NCBI GenBank assembly: GCA_030637745.1
Contig: DAOWFX010000030.1
Coordinates: 1 to 11,553 of the forward strand
Length of the DNA stretch: 11,553 nt
Reading direction: 5' to 3'
DNA from: JAGLOK01 sp023139005
Lineage (GTDB): Bacteria > Bacillota > Clostridia > Christensenellales > UMGS416
How positions within the stretch are numbered: the stretch's first letter is position 1; every line of letters starts with the position of its first letter. A program made the position numbers and the translations under genes. Under the pieces are notes generated by a model that was given only the letters and a program-made list of their open reading frames with translations, searched no databases and was not told the origin of the DNA. Of the stretch, positions 1 to 6,084 are shown in pieces.

Positions 1-196
1 CATCGTCTCCTTTGTATGACATTCTCACACCATAAGATAGTGCATACAATACCTTTATATACTCACCAAAGAAGTCCTCATTCGGATTTCCTTTGCCTTT
101 AATCATAAAATAGTCAAAATCGGGAACATCAACGACTTCCGGTGTGTTCTTTGGTAGATATATATTCTTTTCGTGCTTTCTCCATTCATGTTTCAT
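1..196 (-). CDS. GyrI-like small-molecule-binding domain protein (partial, C-terminus outside window)
   Basis: Only the first 65 codons lie in the window; the gene continues past the left edge. The protein begins MKHEWRKHEKNIYLPKN and continues with VDVPDFDYFMIKGKGNPN and a YALSYGVRMSYKG stretch. From memory this is the usual opening of stand-alone GyrI-like proteins, related to the effector-binding domain of BmrR/Rob-type regulators, which bind small hydrophobic or cationic molecules. There is no DNA-binding domain in the visible part, and family members of this type usually lack one. The start ATG (194-196 on the minus strand) follows an AAAGGAG ribosome binding site at 209-204. An extended -10 promoter and a 16-bp dyad lie directly upstream, so it is probably transcribed on its own rather than only with the isomerase-like gene behind it. 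The family call is fairly secure; the ligand is unknown. Confidence 0.75.
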   Translation of the reverse strand, partial: MKHEWRKHEKNIYLPKNTPEVVDVPDFDYFMIKGKGNPNEDFFGEYIKVLYALSYGVRMSYKGDD

Positions 197-217
197 ACTG
201 TGTCTCCTTTTTGTATC

Positions 218-223
218 ATTGTA
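218..223 (-). promoter_or_regulatory. Extended -10 promoter for the GyrI-like gene
   Basis: On the minus strand TACAAT (223-218) is preceded by TGC, which gives the extended -10 pattern TGnTAnAAT. It lies 8 bases before the AAAGGAG ribosome binding site, so the mRNA leader would be very short. No good -35 hexamer is present at the usual spacing; a dyad occupies that place instead. Confidence 0.45.
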
Positions 224-234
224 GCACGCTAACT

Positions 235-250
235 TGACATGAGTATGTCA
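235..250. promoter_or_regulatory. Perfect 6-bp dyad, candidate operator
   Basis: TGACAT-GAGT-ATGTCA is a perfect inverted repeat with 6-bp arms and a 4-base spacer. It covers the place where the -35 box of the minus-strand promoter for the GyrI-like gene should be. That position suits a regulator binding site, but a dyad of this size could also be chance in AT-rich DNA. Confidence 0.35.
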
Positions 251-282
251 TATTACTTTTGATATATATCCTTATGAAGTTA

Positions 283-1053
283 TTAGTGTAATCCTTTATT
301 CTGCAAATAATTATAACTGATTTTCAAACTATTGATAGGATCATCTGTAAATGAGTCTTGCTCAACTACTGCATATAATATGCCTGTTTCCTCGCACGCT
401 TTTATAATTTTGTCCCAATCCAAGTTTCCCTGCCCTATCTCTGCAAATTGCTGTTCGTCATTGACTATCCTAAAGTCTTTAAAGTGAACGATGTGCATCC
501 TACCTTTTGCTTTATATATCCAGTCTACAGGATCAGAGCCTCCTGCCTGTACCCAATATGTATCAAGCTCAAGTTGTATGCTTGTCGGATCAAGTGTATC
601 AAGCAGTATCTCCATCATGATCTTTTCATCAAACTTTTCAAATTCGAACTTATGATTATGGTACATGAGGGTCAGTCCATTTTTGTGTAGCTGTTTGCAA
701 ACAACATTGCATCTTTTTACGAATTCAACTGTACCTTTTTTGCTTCTCATCTCTTTGGGCATAGAACCAATACCAACATGCTTGCATCCCCACATTTTAT
801 GATACTCAATAACCCAATCAAGATTTTCTTCGAGAAATTCTAAACCCAAGTGTGAAGCGCATATTTCAATAGCTAGTTCTGTACATACTTCTAATATAAT
901 TAAAGCAAGTTCATTAGTTATATCTCCAAAACCTGCTATTTCTACAACATCATAGCCAATTTTCTTGACTTGCTTTAAAATATTAAATATTTCTGCCTTG
1001 TTCTTGCCATTGAGTAATTCTCTTAAAGTGTATAACTGTGCTGCAATTTTCAT
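283..1053 (-). CDS. Sugar phosphate isomerase/epimerase-type TIM-barrel protein
   Basis: A 256-residue protein of the xylose isomerase-like/AP endonuclease 2 superfamily (COG1082). It would be a cytoplasmic, divalent-metal-dependent enzyme acting on a sugar, inositol or sugar phosphate. The typical landmarks occur in order: MKIAAQLYTLRE at the first strand, YDVVEIAGFG (residues 34-43), YHNHKFEFE (131-139), LELDTYW (161-167), VHFKDF (189-194), EIGQGNLDW (205-213) and VVEQD (229-233). The conserved Glu, Asp and His residues in these stretches are the likely metal ligands. I chose the ATG at 1053 because it opens the first beta strand and has AAAGGA 11 bases upstream; an in-frame ATG at 1110 would add an odd 19-residue extension. 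The next gene on this strand, GyrI-like, follows after 86 bases. The substrate cannot be told from the sequence, and no sugar transport or catabolic gene is adjacent. Confidence 0.82.
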   Translation of the reverse strand: MKIAAQLYTLRELLNGKNKAEIFNILKQVKKIGYDVVEIAGFGDITNELALIILEVCTELAIEICASHLGLEFLEENLDWVIEYHKMWGCKHVGIGSMPKEMRSKKGTVEFVKRCNVVCKQLHKNGLTLMYHNHKFEFEKFDEKIMMEILLDTLDPTSIQLELDTYWVQAGGSDPVDWIYKAKGRMHIVHFKDFRIVNDEQQFAEIGQGNLDWDKIIKACEETGILYAVVEQDSFTDDPINSLKISYNYLQNKGLH

Positions 1054-1224
1054 GTTTTTCACATTCCTTTTTACTTCATTGTAATTGTTAATTAAATTTC
1101 TATAAAACAAAGTTTATATCGATTTAATTCCGATGTTTTCTATCGTATAATCTTATCATATATAGACGGTATATACGAATTGCATCAAGGAATATTTTAT
1201 AGATAGCGAGTATCTCAATAACTT

Positions 1225-1253
1225 GTCAAAGTATTTGTATATAATACTTTGAC
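1225..1253. promoter_or_regulatory. 11-bp perfect inverted repeat overlapping the lipoprotein promoter
   Basis: GTCAAAGTATT (1225-1235) and AATACTTTGAC (1243-1253) are perfect inverted arms around a 7-base spacer. The right arm shares bases with the -35 box TTGACT (1249-1254), so a protein bound here would contact the RNA polymerase site. Because it lies upstream of the predicted start of transcription, it should act as DNA, as an operator, and not as a terminator of this gene. It sits between two divergent genes and could serve both. Confidence 0.6.
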
Positions 1254-1277
1254 TATATTAATATATGAAGATATAAT
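1249..1277 (+). promoter_or_regulatory. Sigma-A promoter of the lipoprotein gene
   Basis: TTGACT (1249-1254), a 17-base spacer and TATAAT (1272-1277). Transcription should start near 1284, giving a leader of about 25 bases before the ribosome binding site and ATG of the lipoprotein gene. Confidence 0.7.
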
Positions 1278-1307
1278 TTATATATTAATAATTTAGGGGA
1301 ATTCACA

Positions 1308-2735
1308 ATGAAAAGAAAATCATTTGTACTCATCACACTAGCACTATGCATCACTTTAATGCTCATTTTCTCAGGGTGTTCTCTATTGAACAAAGTTCCT
1401 GAGAAGTATACAGAAGGCATACGATACGATAGAGATTATCCTGATGATGCCTTAGAAATATACGATGATGCGATCGTTTATGACAGCAGAGTGCAGTTCG
1501 GAGATATTGTATTGTCATGTGGAACAACAGATGATATCGATGACATAATTGATTTTTATCGAGATTTCTTTGAGGATAATGGCATCATCTTAGATGAAGA
1601 GACAGAAGATCGAGATGAATATTGTGCAAAAGGAATTAGTGAGGAATATTCGTTTAAAGTGCAGGTTGAAGAAGCAGATGGAGAGATCATTGAAGATATT
1701 TTTGAGTATATTATTTTACTATCGATCACCCCTCTCACTGATGAAGAATTAAACAATGTACAGCAAACTCCTCCTCAAGAAACAGCTACTCCTGAAGTCA
1801 CACCAACTCCTATAGCAGAAGTAACACCTGAACCGCCTGTTGAAGTAGAATCAATCCCTCTTACCGAGTTGCTCCCGGGTACCTATCAGTTAATTGTATT
1901 AATCGAAAACAATGAATTTTTGCAAATAAAATCTACCATTCATATTGATGCTGCAAAAAATGGCACGATGTTCTATTTTGATTATTATGCAGATGAAAGA
2001 TGGATGAGCCCATTTTCCTACACCATAATTGATGGCATCATTTCTTTAAACTTAAACAATGACATATCTATTCAATACACTGCAACCATGGAAGATAATC
2101 TAGTTCACTTCAAAGATGATACTACAGATTTATATTATGCAGATTGGCACGAAGTCAATATGGTCGAGGCGGCACCAGATGAATTCACAGCATTCGGTTG
2201 CTGGATGTTCTACGATCCCAACAATGGACATACTGAAATTATATCATTTTGGCCTAATGGTGGTGGATATGTTTATAATTGGGGCGGTACAGGAGAAAGT
2301 CGTGCGATGTATTGGGAGTATGACTCAGAGACAAGATATTTCACATTTTTAGATCAAATGGACATGGAAGTTTCCTATGAAATAGTTCACAAAGGTGAGG
2401 TGTTTGAATTGCACCAAACGAATGGATCTGTATTCTTTTATGATCGACTTACTCCCGACATCTTACCTGGTCTTCTTTTCTTAGAAGACTCATCCGAGGA
2501 AGGATTGGAAAGAACCATTTATTTTAACGCAAATGGTATCGCTGAAATCTCAACAACAAGAGCTGGTAAAACAGTAGCTACAGAATCTGAATGGTATATT
2601 AATGCTTCAACCGGAAGCTTACACATGGATATCGACGGGGAAATCATCAGTTATGATTATCACTTTGATCCATCCGGTTTGTTTTTGGTCGATTATGAGT
2701 ATGGTTATTACTATCAATATGTATTTGTAGGGTGA
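1308..2735 (+). CDS. Multi-domain lipoprotein with three C-terminal beta-rich modules
   Basis: A 475-residue exported lipoprotein of unknown function. Residues 1-23 are a lipoprotein signal peptide (KRK, then a hydrophobic stretch) ending in the lipobox FSGC, with Cys24 as the lipid anchor. Residues 30-145 form an acidic domain (DDIDDIIDFYRDFFEDNG at 75-92). Residues 152-182 are a Thr/Pro/Glu-rich linker typical of cell-wall-spanning regions. The rest appears to be three related modules of about 85-95 residues, near 188-282, 296-380 and 386-475. Each opens with a short Gly/aromatic motif (LPGTYQL, FGCWMFY, LPGLLFL) and is rich in aromatic beta strands, like lipocalin-type barrel repeats. The ATG follows AGGGGA by 7 bases. 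The gene has its own promoter and inverted repeat. The export and linker calls are firm; the repeat reading is an inference by eye. Confidence 0.8.
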   Translation: MKRKSFVLITLALCITLMLIFSGCSLLNKVPEKYTEGIRYDRDYPDDALEIYDDAIVYDSRVQFGDIVLSCGTTDDIDDIIDFYRDFFEDNGIILDEETEDRDEYCAKGISEEYSFKVQVEEADGEIIEDIFEYIILLSITPLTDEELNNVQQTPPQETATPEVTPTPIAEVTPEPPVEVESIPLTELLPGTYQLIVLIENNEFLQIKSTIHIDAAKNGTMFYFDYYADERWMSPFSYTIIDGIISLNLNNDISIQYTATMEDNLVHFKDDTTDLYYADWHEVNMVEAAPDEFTAFGCWMFYDPNNGHTEIISFWPNGGGYVYNWGGTGESRAMYWEYDSETRYFTFLDQMDMEVSYEIVHKGEVFELHQTNGSVFFYDRLTPDILPGLLFLEDSSEEGLERTIYFNANGIAEISTTRAGKTVATESEWYINASTGSLHMDIDGEIISYDYHFDPSGLFLVDYEYGYYYQYVFVG

Positions 2736-2760
2736 TGAGATTACAGTCATCATACTTTAT
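2733..2760 (+). terminator. Weak terminator-like hairpin at the lipoprotein stop codon
   Basis: TGATGA (2733-2738) pairs with TCATCA (2747-2752) around an 8-base loop and is followed by TACTTTATTT. The stem starts in the TGA stop codon. It is short and GC-poor with an interrupted T-run, so termination would be partial at best. Confidence 0.3.
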
Positions 2761-2894
2761 TTAAATAAGTCTTTAGATTAGCACAATAAAGAAGTTTAAT
2801 ACATTTATGTTCGATGATCAATAAGGCTGCATCTATGAAATTTAGCATATATATAGATTGCATGAGATTATTAAACAAATAGATAGGAGTGCAT

Positions 2895-3329
2895 ATGATT
2901 AACTTCAGAGATGTTACACCCAAAAACTTTCATGCATGTATCAAGCTTTCTGTATCTGATACGCAAAAACATTTTGTTGCATCAAATGTCTATTCTTTGG
3001 CACAAGCATATACACAAAAAGAGTGCAAACCTCGTGCAATTTATGATGATGATACGATAGTCGGATTTCTGATGTATTGTATCGATACAGATGATCACGA
3101 GTATTGGATCTATCGATTTATGATTGATACCAATTATCAAAGAAACAACTATGGCAGACAGGCGTTGAAAGCACTCATAAAGATCATTAAAAAGGATAAA
3201 ACACATAATAAGATATATCTCGGCACGAAAAAGTCAAACACCACTGCTTTGAAGCTTTATGAAAGTGTGGGATTTGTCTTTACCGGGCGCATAGAAGAAG
3301 GAGAATGGATACTTGCACTGAAGTATTAA
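2895..3329 (+). CDS. GNAT N-acetyltransferase, spermine/spermidine acetyltransferase-like
   Basis: A 144-residue cytoplasmic GNAT-fold acetyltransferase, most like the BltD-type polyamine acetyltransferases of Bacillota, which move acetyl from acetyl-CoA to spermidine or spermine. Support: INFRDVTPKNFHACIKL at the start, HFVASNVYSLAQAY (27-39), WIYRFMID (71-78), the acetyl-CoA loop YQRNNYGRQAL (81-91), and SNTTALKLYESVGF (114-127) with Tyr123 in the usual general-acid place. The acetyl-CoA loop is unusual: where the family normally has Gln-x-x-Gly-x-Gly, this protein has Gln-Arg-Asn-Asn-Tyr-Gly, so one expected Gly is Asn. I chose the ATG at 2895, five bases after AGGAG (2885-2889), over the in-frame GTG at 2889, which overlaps that site. 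It lies 159 bases after the lipoprotein gene and has no clear promoter of its own. Confidence 0.8.
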   Translation: MINFRDVTPKNFHACIKLSVSDTQKHFVASNVYSLAQAYTQKECKPRAIYDDDTIVGFLMYCIDTDDHEYWIYRFMIDTNYQRNNYGRQALKALIKIIKKDKTHNKIYLGTKKSNTTALKLYESVGFVFTGRIEEGEWILALKY

Positions 3330-3387
3330 CCATATTTCATGTATAGAGATGTTTTTCTGACTTAAATTATTGTTCACACTTTATTCA

Positions 3388-3415
3388 TTGACTTTTCTAA
3401 TTCATGTTATATACC
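3388..3415 (+). promoter_or_regulatory. Possible promoter of the heme/FMN membrane protein gene
   Basis: TTGACT (3388-3393), 16 bases, TATACC (3410-3415); an alternative is an extended -10, TGT-TATATA (3405-3413). Either would start transcription 30-40 bases before the ATG at 3455. The -35 match is good and the -10 match is only fair. Confidence 0.35.
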
Positions 3416-3454
3416 TTTATTATACTATCGATATCGAGACAACAGGAGATATTG

Positions 3455-4285
3455 ATGGATCTATTTTTGAACATAGGTATGGCTTGGGTAGGCTTAATAC
3501 TCACCGTTTTGATGACGATAATCTATTTTTTTAGGGTGCTTAACAAGAAAAGTAAGATTGAATGGATTAAGAGGCTCAATAGAAGCCTGAGAAAATCACA
3601 CAAATTACTAGGTGTCACGCTCATCGTTGTCGGGTTGGTACATGGTATACATTCAAGTGACAACGCCATTGGACTCAACTTTGGTACATTTACGTGGATC
3701 TTCTCAATCCTATTGGGTTTGAGCTATATGTTCCGCAAAAAGTTCGCTCCGCAAAAAATGTGGATGGTATATCATCGCGTTATTACGGTTGTCTTTGTCG
3801 GACTGCTGGTTATACACATTATTGATGTAGGCGGATTTATCATTGATGATATTCTGTTTGCACCGAAAACACAGACACAAGAAGTACAGATAGCGAAAGA
3901 AAACCCAACTGCAGTGCCAATAATCACATCAACTGAATCTACAAGTACTACAACCAAGGAAATCACAACACAAGCACCCACAGATGTCCTCACCCCAACG
4001 ATTAAGACAAAATATATCGATGGAGTATACATAGGAACTGCAAAAGGCTATCGACTGGGTCTTGTGGTGGAAGTAGAAATCGTTGATGACCATATTGTCC
4101 GTGTTGAAGTGATTGAACACAACGAAGTTAAAAAGCGCTTTTGGGGATTTCCTGTGAAAAACATACCCTTATGGATTATAGAGGCACAATCTACAGATGT
4201 GGATACCGTATCAGGGGCTACATGGACATCCCAAGGTATCATCAATGCTACAGATGCTGCTTTGGAAAAAGCACTGAATAGTTGA
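3455..4285 (+). CDS. Membrane heme-type domain fused to covalent FMN-binding domain
   Basis: A 276-residue predicted extracytoplasmic redox protein. Residues 5-27, 51-69, 78-93 and 107-128 are likely membrane spans. They carry histidines in the pattern of ferric reductase-like cytochrome b domains: RKSHK (His49), VHGIH (His63, His66), YHR (His107) and IH (His121). A Thr/Ser/Pro-rich linker (137-183) leads to an FMN_bind domain (187-274). Its DTVSGATWTSQG motif (250-261) matches the SGAT site where ApbE links FMN by a phosphoester to threonine, as in RnfG/NqrC; here this is Thr256. Electrons probably pass between quinone or heme in the membrane and flavin outside. I chose the ATG at 3455, six bases after AGGAG, over an upstream frame starting at 3404 inside the promoter region. 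No apbE or partner dehydrogenase lies in the window. It converges on the MFS gene after 28 bases. Confidence 0.82.
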   Translation: MDLFLNIGMAWVGLILTVLMTIIYFFRVLNKKSKIEWIKRLNRSLRKSHKLLGVTLIVVGLVHGIHSSDNAIGLNFGTFTWIFSILLGLSYMFRKKFAPQKMWMVYHRVITVVFVGLLVIHIIDVGGFIIDDILFAPKTQTQEVQIAKENPTAVPIITSTESTSTTTKEITTQAPTDVLTPTIKTKYIDGVYIGTAKGYRLGLVVEVEIVDDHIVRVEVIEHNEVKKRFWGFPVKNIPLWIIEAQSTDVDTVSGATWTSQGIINATDAALEKALNS

Positions 4286-4313
4286 TTATCACAACACGAA
4301 AGACCTTCAATGT

Positions 4314-5495
4314 TTAATCTTTAGTTATCTTCAATCCTAAATTGAGCAACGCAACAATCAATATTATTCCACCAAAAATCAAAAATGAAGTTTGAAGGCC
4401 GATATGGTCTGAGACCCATCCAAATAACGGAAATGATGCAATCATGAAGAAACTAAACATCATGCTATCAAAAGAGAGTATGGTAGCTCTTTTGTCCGAT
4501 GCAATGTGTTGATTGATATAGTCTCGCGTTGCAACATACAATATAGCCTCTACAAATGACAGAATTATCAATGGAATAAGTGCAAAGCGCACGAAATAAA
4601 ACAAAAGTATCATAAGAGCCATAATGATGGGAACAATTTTGAGGATTGTGTATTCGCCCATTTTCTTCTCGATTTTTTCTGCAAACAGCGCACCTAAAGC
4701 TGCTGCCACTGCTGAAATCGCAAGGTATACCCCAATCTGGAATATTGATAGTCCAATATCTTTGAATGCAATTTGTATATAGAAAAATGACAATGTCAGA
4801 CTTGCAAGAAATACTGTTGTAAGTAGTATTAAGTAAAGTAATTTCCTATTGCCTTTTACTGCATTAAAGCTATCTATATATTGTTTCTTTATTGCTCGCA
4901 CAAAAGAAATTTTCTCTTTCTTTTCATCTATAGTATCTATTTTAGGTTCTTTGAAAAAGAGTGCAATAATAAATGTAATAACCGCAAGTACTATAGCCAT
5001 ATAGTACACATATACAAATTGATGATTGCCAAGCAGCCCTCCAATCACCAAAGCAATAATTTGCGTAGTCTGATAGATCACTTCGTTATTTCCGGTGATT
5101 TTCATGAATTTGTCTTGTTTGTCCACTGACTTTAATGTGTCATATATCATGGCTTCACCTGCACCTGACTCAAAGTTAAACGACAGTGCACAGAAAACAA
5201 ATCCCAATGCAAATAATCCAAAACTATTGGAGGTAATCATCAATATATTACTAAGCACGCCGAGTACTATCCCTATGATACGGCTTGTTTTGCGTCCAAA
5301 GATGTCTGCAATTGCACCCGTTGGTGTTTCCATGATAAGTGATGTGATATGGAAGATAGCTTCAATCAGTCCGATTTCAAATAAGGTCAATCCCTTGGAT
5401 GCTAAATACAGCATCCATATTCCATTGGTTGCATTGAGGCTTTTTACGAACCAGAATGCATAGTTTATCTTAATATTATTATATATGTTTTTCAT
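4314..5495 (-). CDS. MFS transporter, probable drug efflux type, under attenuator control
   Basis: A 393-residue major facilitator with about 12 hydrophobic spans. Motif A between spans 2 and 3 is clear: PTGAIADIFGRKTSR (58-72), with Asp64, Gly67, Arg68 and Lys69. ETPTG and SGAGEAMIYDTLK (109-121) are typical of a group of Bacillota efflux-type MFS proteins. A cytoplasmic Lys/Glu-rich loop (about 183-200) separates the two halves. The ATG (5493-5495) follows GAAAGGG by five bases. Immediately upstream are an intrinsic terminator, a 30-residue leader ORF and a perfect sigma-A promoter, an arrangement typical of genes switched on by ribosome-targeting antibiotics. That makes drug export the likeliest role; tetracycline is a reasonable guess from the leader's likeness to tet(M), but the substrate is not shown by the protein itself. 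Confidence 0.85.
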   Translation of the reverse strand: MKNIYNNIKINYAFWFVKSLNATNGIWMLYLASKGLTLFEIGLIEAIFHITSLIMETPTGAIADIFGRKTSRIIGIVLGVLSNILMITSNSFGLFALGFVFCALSFNFESGAGEAMIYDTLKSVDKQDKFMKITGNNEVIYQTTQIIALVIGGLLGNHQFVYVYYMAIVLAVITFIIALFFKEPKIDTIDEKKEKISFVRAIKKQYIDSFNAVKGNRKLLYLILLTTVFLASLTLSFFYIQIAFKDIGLSIFQIGVYLAISAVAAALGALFAEKIEKKMGEYTILKIVPIIMALMILLFYFVRFALIPLIILSFVEAILYVATRDYINQHIASDKRATILSFDSMMFSFFMIASFPLFGWVSDHIGLQTSFLIFGGIILIVALLNLGLKITKD

Positions 5496-5506
5496 GTTAT
5501 CCCTTT

Positions 5507-5545
5507 CAAAATAAAAAATCCAAGCAATTTCGTTTGCTTGAACTT
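5507..5545 (-). terminator. Intrinsic terminator/attenuator before the MFS gene
   Basis: Read on the minus strand, CAAGCAA (5540-5534), loop ACGAAA, TTGCTTG (5527-5521) forms a 7-bp perfect stem. It extends to 12 bp with two G-U pairs (5545-5541 with 5520-5516) and is followed by GATTTTTTATTTTG. The T-run ends just before the MFS ribosome binding site, so read-through is needed to express the transporter. A second CAAGCAAAC (5627-5619) lies inside the leader ORF and could compete for the right arm. Confidence 0.85.
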
Positions 5546-5569
5546 ATGTTATGATAAAAACGAATATGC

Positions 5570-5662
5570 TTATGTACTATTTTTGGGCAGAGTAATCCTA
5601 TAAACATGAAAAATGCCTGTTTGCTTGCGATTATATTGAAATATTTGTAGTGCTTTTTCCAA
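5570..5662 (-). CDS. 30-residue leader peptide of the MFS attenuator
   Basis: A short ORF of 30 codons plus TAA, starting at TTG (5662-5660) seven bases after AAAAGGGG (5677-5670). The peptide starts (M)EKALQIFQYNRKQ and ends YRITLPKNST. It lies wholly between the perfect promoter and the terminator, so it is the expected translated leader: ribosome position or stalling on it would decide whether the downstream hairpin forms. The codons for residues 12-14 contain the 9-base repeat CAAGCAAAC that also forms the left arm of the terminator. The architecture matches the Tn916 tet(M) leader, and I believe the sequence also resembles it, from memory and unverified. No ATG is available in this position. 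Confidence 0.65.
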   Translation of the reverse strand: MEKALQIFQYNRKQTGIFHVYRITLPKNST

Positions 5663-5689
5663 TGTGCTTCCCCTTTTATCACTTTTTTT

Positions 5690-5718
5690 ATTATATCTAT
5701 TAGTACATAGGGTGTCAA
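5690..5718 (-). promoter_or_regulatory. Perfect consensus sigma-A promoter of the attenuator leader
   Basis: On the minus strand TTGACA (5718-5713), exactly 17 bases, TATAAT (5695-5690). Both hexamers match consensus fully. Transcription should begin near 5683, giving about 180 bases of leader before the MFS start codon. Such a strong constitutive promoter fits a gene held off by attenuation. Confidence 0.85.
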
Positions 5719-5741
5719 AAGATATTATCTTAAAGCATTTT

Positions 5742-5898
5742 CTATGAGCATATTGTATTTCTAGTGGAAAACAATTGATCCCAAACCAAATCATCCTGTT
5801 TTGGAACTCGGTTTCCATCAAATCTTATTCTAACTTCATATTTTTTAATTGTCTCAATTTATTCTTGAGATTACTGATTTCCAAAATGACCACTCCTC
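5742..5898 (-). pseudogene. Frameshifted remnant of a small unknown gene
   Basis: A GAGGAG ribosome binding site (5898-5893) is followed 8 bases later by TTG (5884-5882) and an open frame LEISNLKNKLRQLKN that stops at 5825. Shifting frame at the run of six A residues near 5842-5847 continues with a protein-like stretch, YEVRIRFDGNRVPKQDD then LVWDQLFS, to a TAG at 5742. The joined reading looks like a real small protein: a helical start followed by a charged, aromatic segment. It therefore appears to be a gene broken by a one-base change and cut short just upstream of the attenuator promoter. I do not recognise the family. The alternative is that it is chance coding; the good ribosome binding site argues against this. 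Confidence 0.4.
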
Positions 5899-6021
5899 TA
5901 TCAATACATATTTTTAGTATATTATTTTCTAAGTGTTTTGCGAATTCGATGCATTTCCTAGTATTTTCATTGGTTTTCTGTGTTATATGTCAAATATATC
6001 ATATCCTGCGTAAATATATTA
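5899..6021. other. AT-rich intergenic spacer
   Basis: Between the broken ORF (minus) and the mtaB promoter (plus). I see no gene, terminator or conserved RNA here. In particular there is no cobalamin riboswitch-like segment ahead of the corrinoid-dependent mtaB. Confidence 0.5.
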
Positions 6022-6050
6022 TAGAAATTAACTATTTATATTCATATAAT
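6022..6050 (+). promoter_or_regulatory. Probable promoter of mtaB
   Basis: TAGAAA (6022-6027, 4 of 6 to consensus), 17 bases, TATAAT (6045-6050). Predicted transcription start is near 6057, leaving a leader of under 30 bases. It overlaps an imperfect dyad. Confidence 0.5.
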
Positions 6051-6057
6051 ATAGTTA
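6029..6057. promoter_or_regulatory. Imperfect dyad over the mtaB -10 region
   Basis: Outer arms TAACTAT (6029-6035) and ATAGTTA (6051-6057) enclose inner arms TTATAT (6036-6041) and ATATAA (6044-6049), with one unpaired T. It spans the -10 box and predicted start, where a repressor would block transcription. The high AT content raises the odds of chance. Confidence 0.35.
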
Positions 6058-6084
6058 TAGAAAGTGAATAAAGGAGAAATTATT

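Noticed and set aside
1054..1110. Longer N-terminus for the isomerase-like protein
   Set aside because: The added residues contain the ribosome binding site of the inner ATG and precede the normal first beta strand of the barrel.
2889..2891. GTG start for the GNAT protein
   Set aside because: It overlaps the AGGAG ribosome binding site that serves the ATG at 2895.
5506..5718. 70-codon minus-strand frame across the attenuator region
   Set aside because: Its TTG start is inside the -35 box, so it could not be made from this promoter, and it runs through the terminator stem. It is an alternative frame of the leader. Similar frames may be annotated as proteins near tet(M)-type genes, which would only reflect nucleotide similarity.
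5663..5821. Upstream extension of the leader-peptide frame to an ATG at 5821
   Set aside because: That ATG lies upstream of the perfect promoter and has no ribosome binding site; the TTG at 5662 has one and lies within the transcript.
5775..6071. 98-codon open frame on the plus strand, hydrophobic, ahead of mtaB
   Set aside because: No ribosome binding site; it overlaps the broken minus-strand gene and the mtaB promoter, and its composition (Phe, Ile, Ser, Asn) is what AT-rich noncoding DNA gives.
5899..6084. Cobalamin riboswitch ahead of mtaB
   Set aside because: The predicted leader is under 30 bases and no B12-box-like or otherwise structured GC-containing segment is visible.
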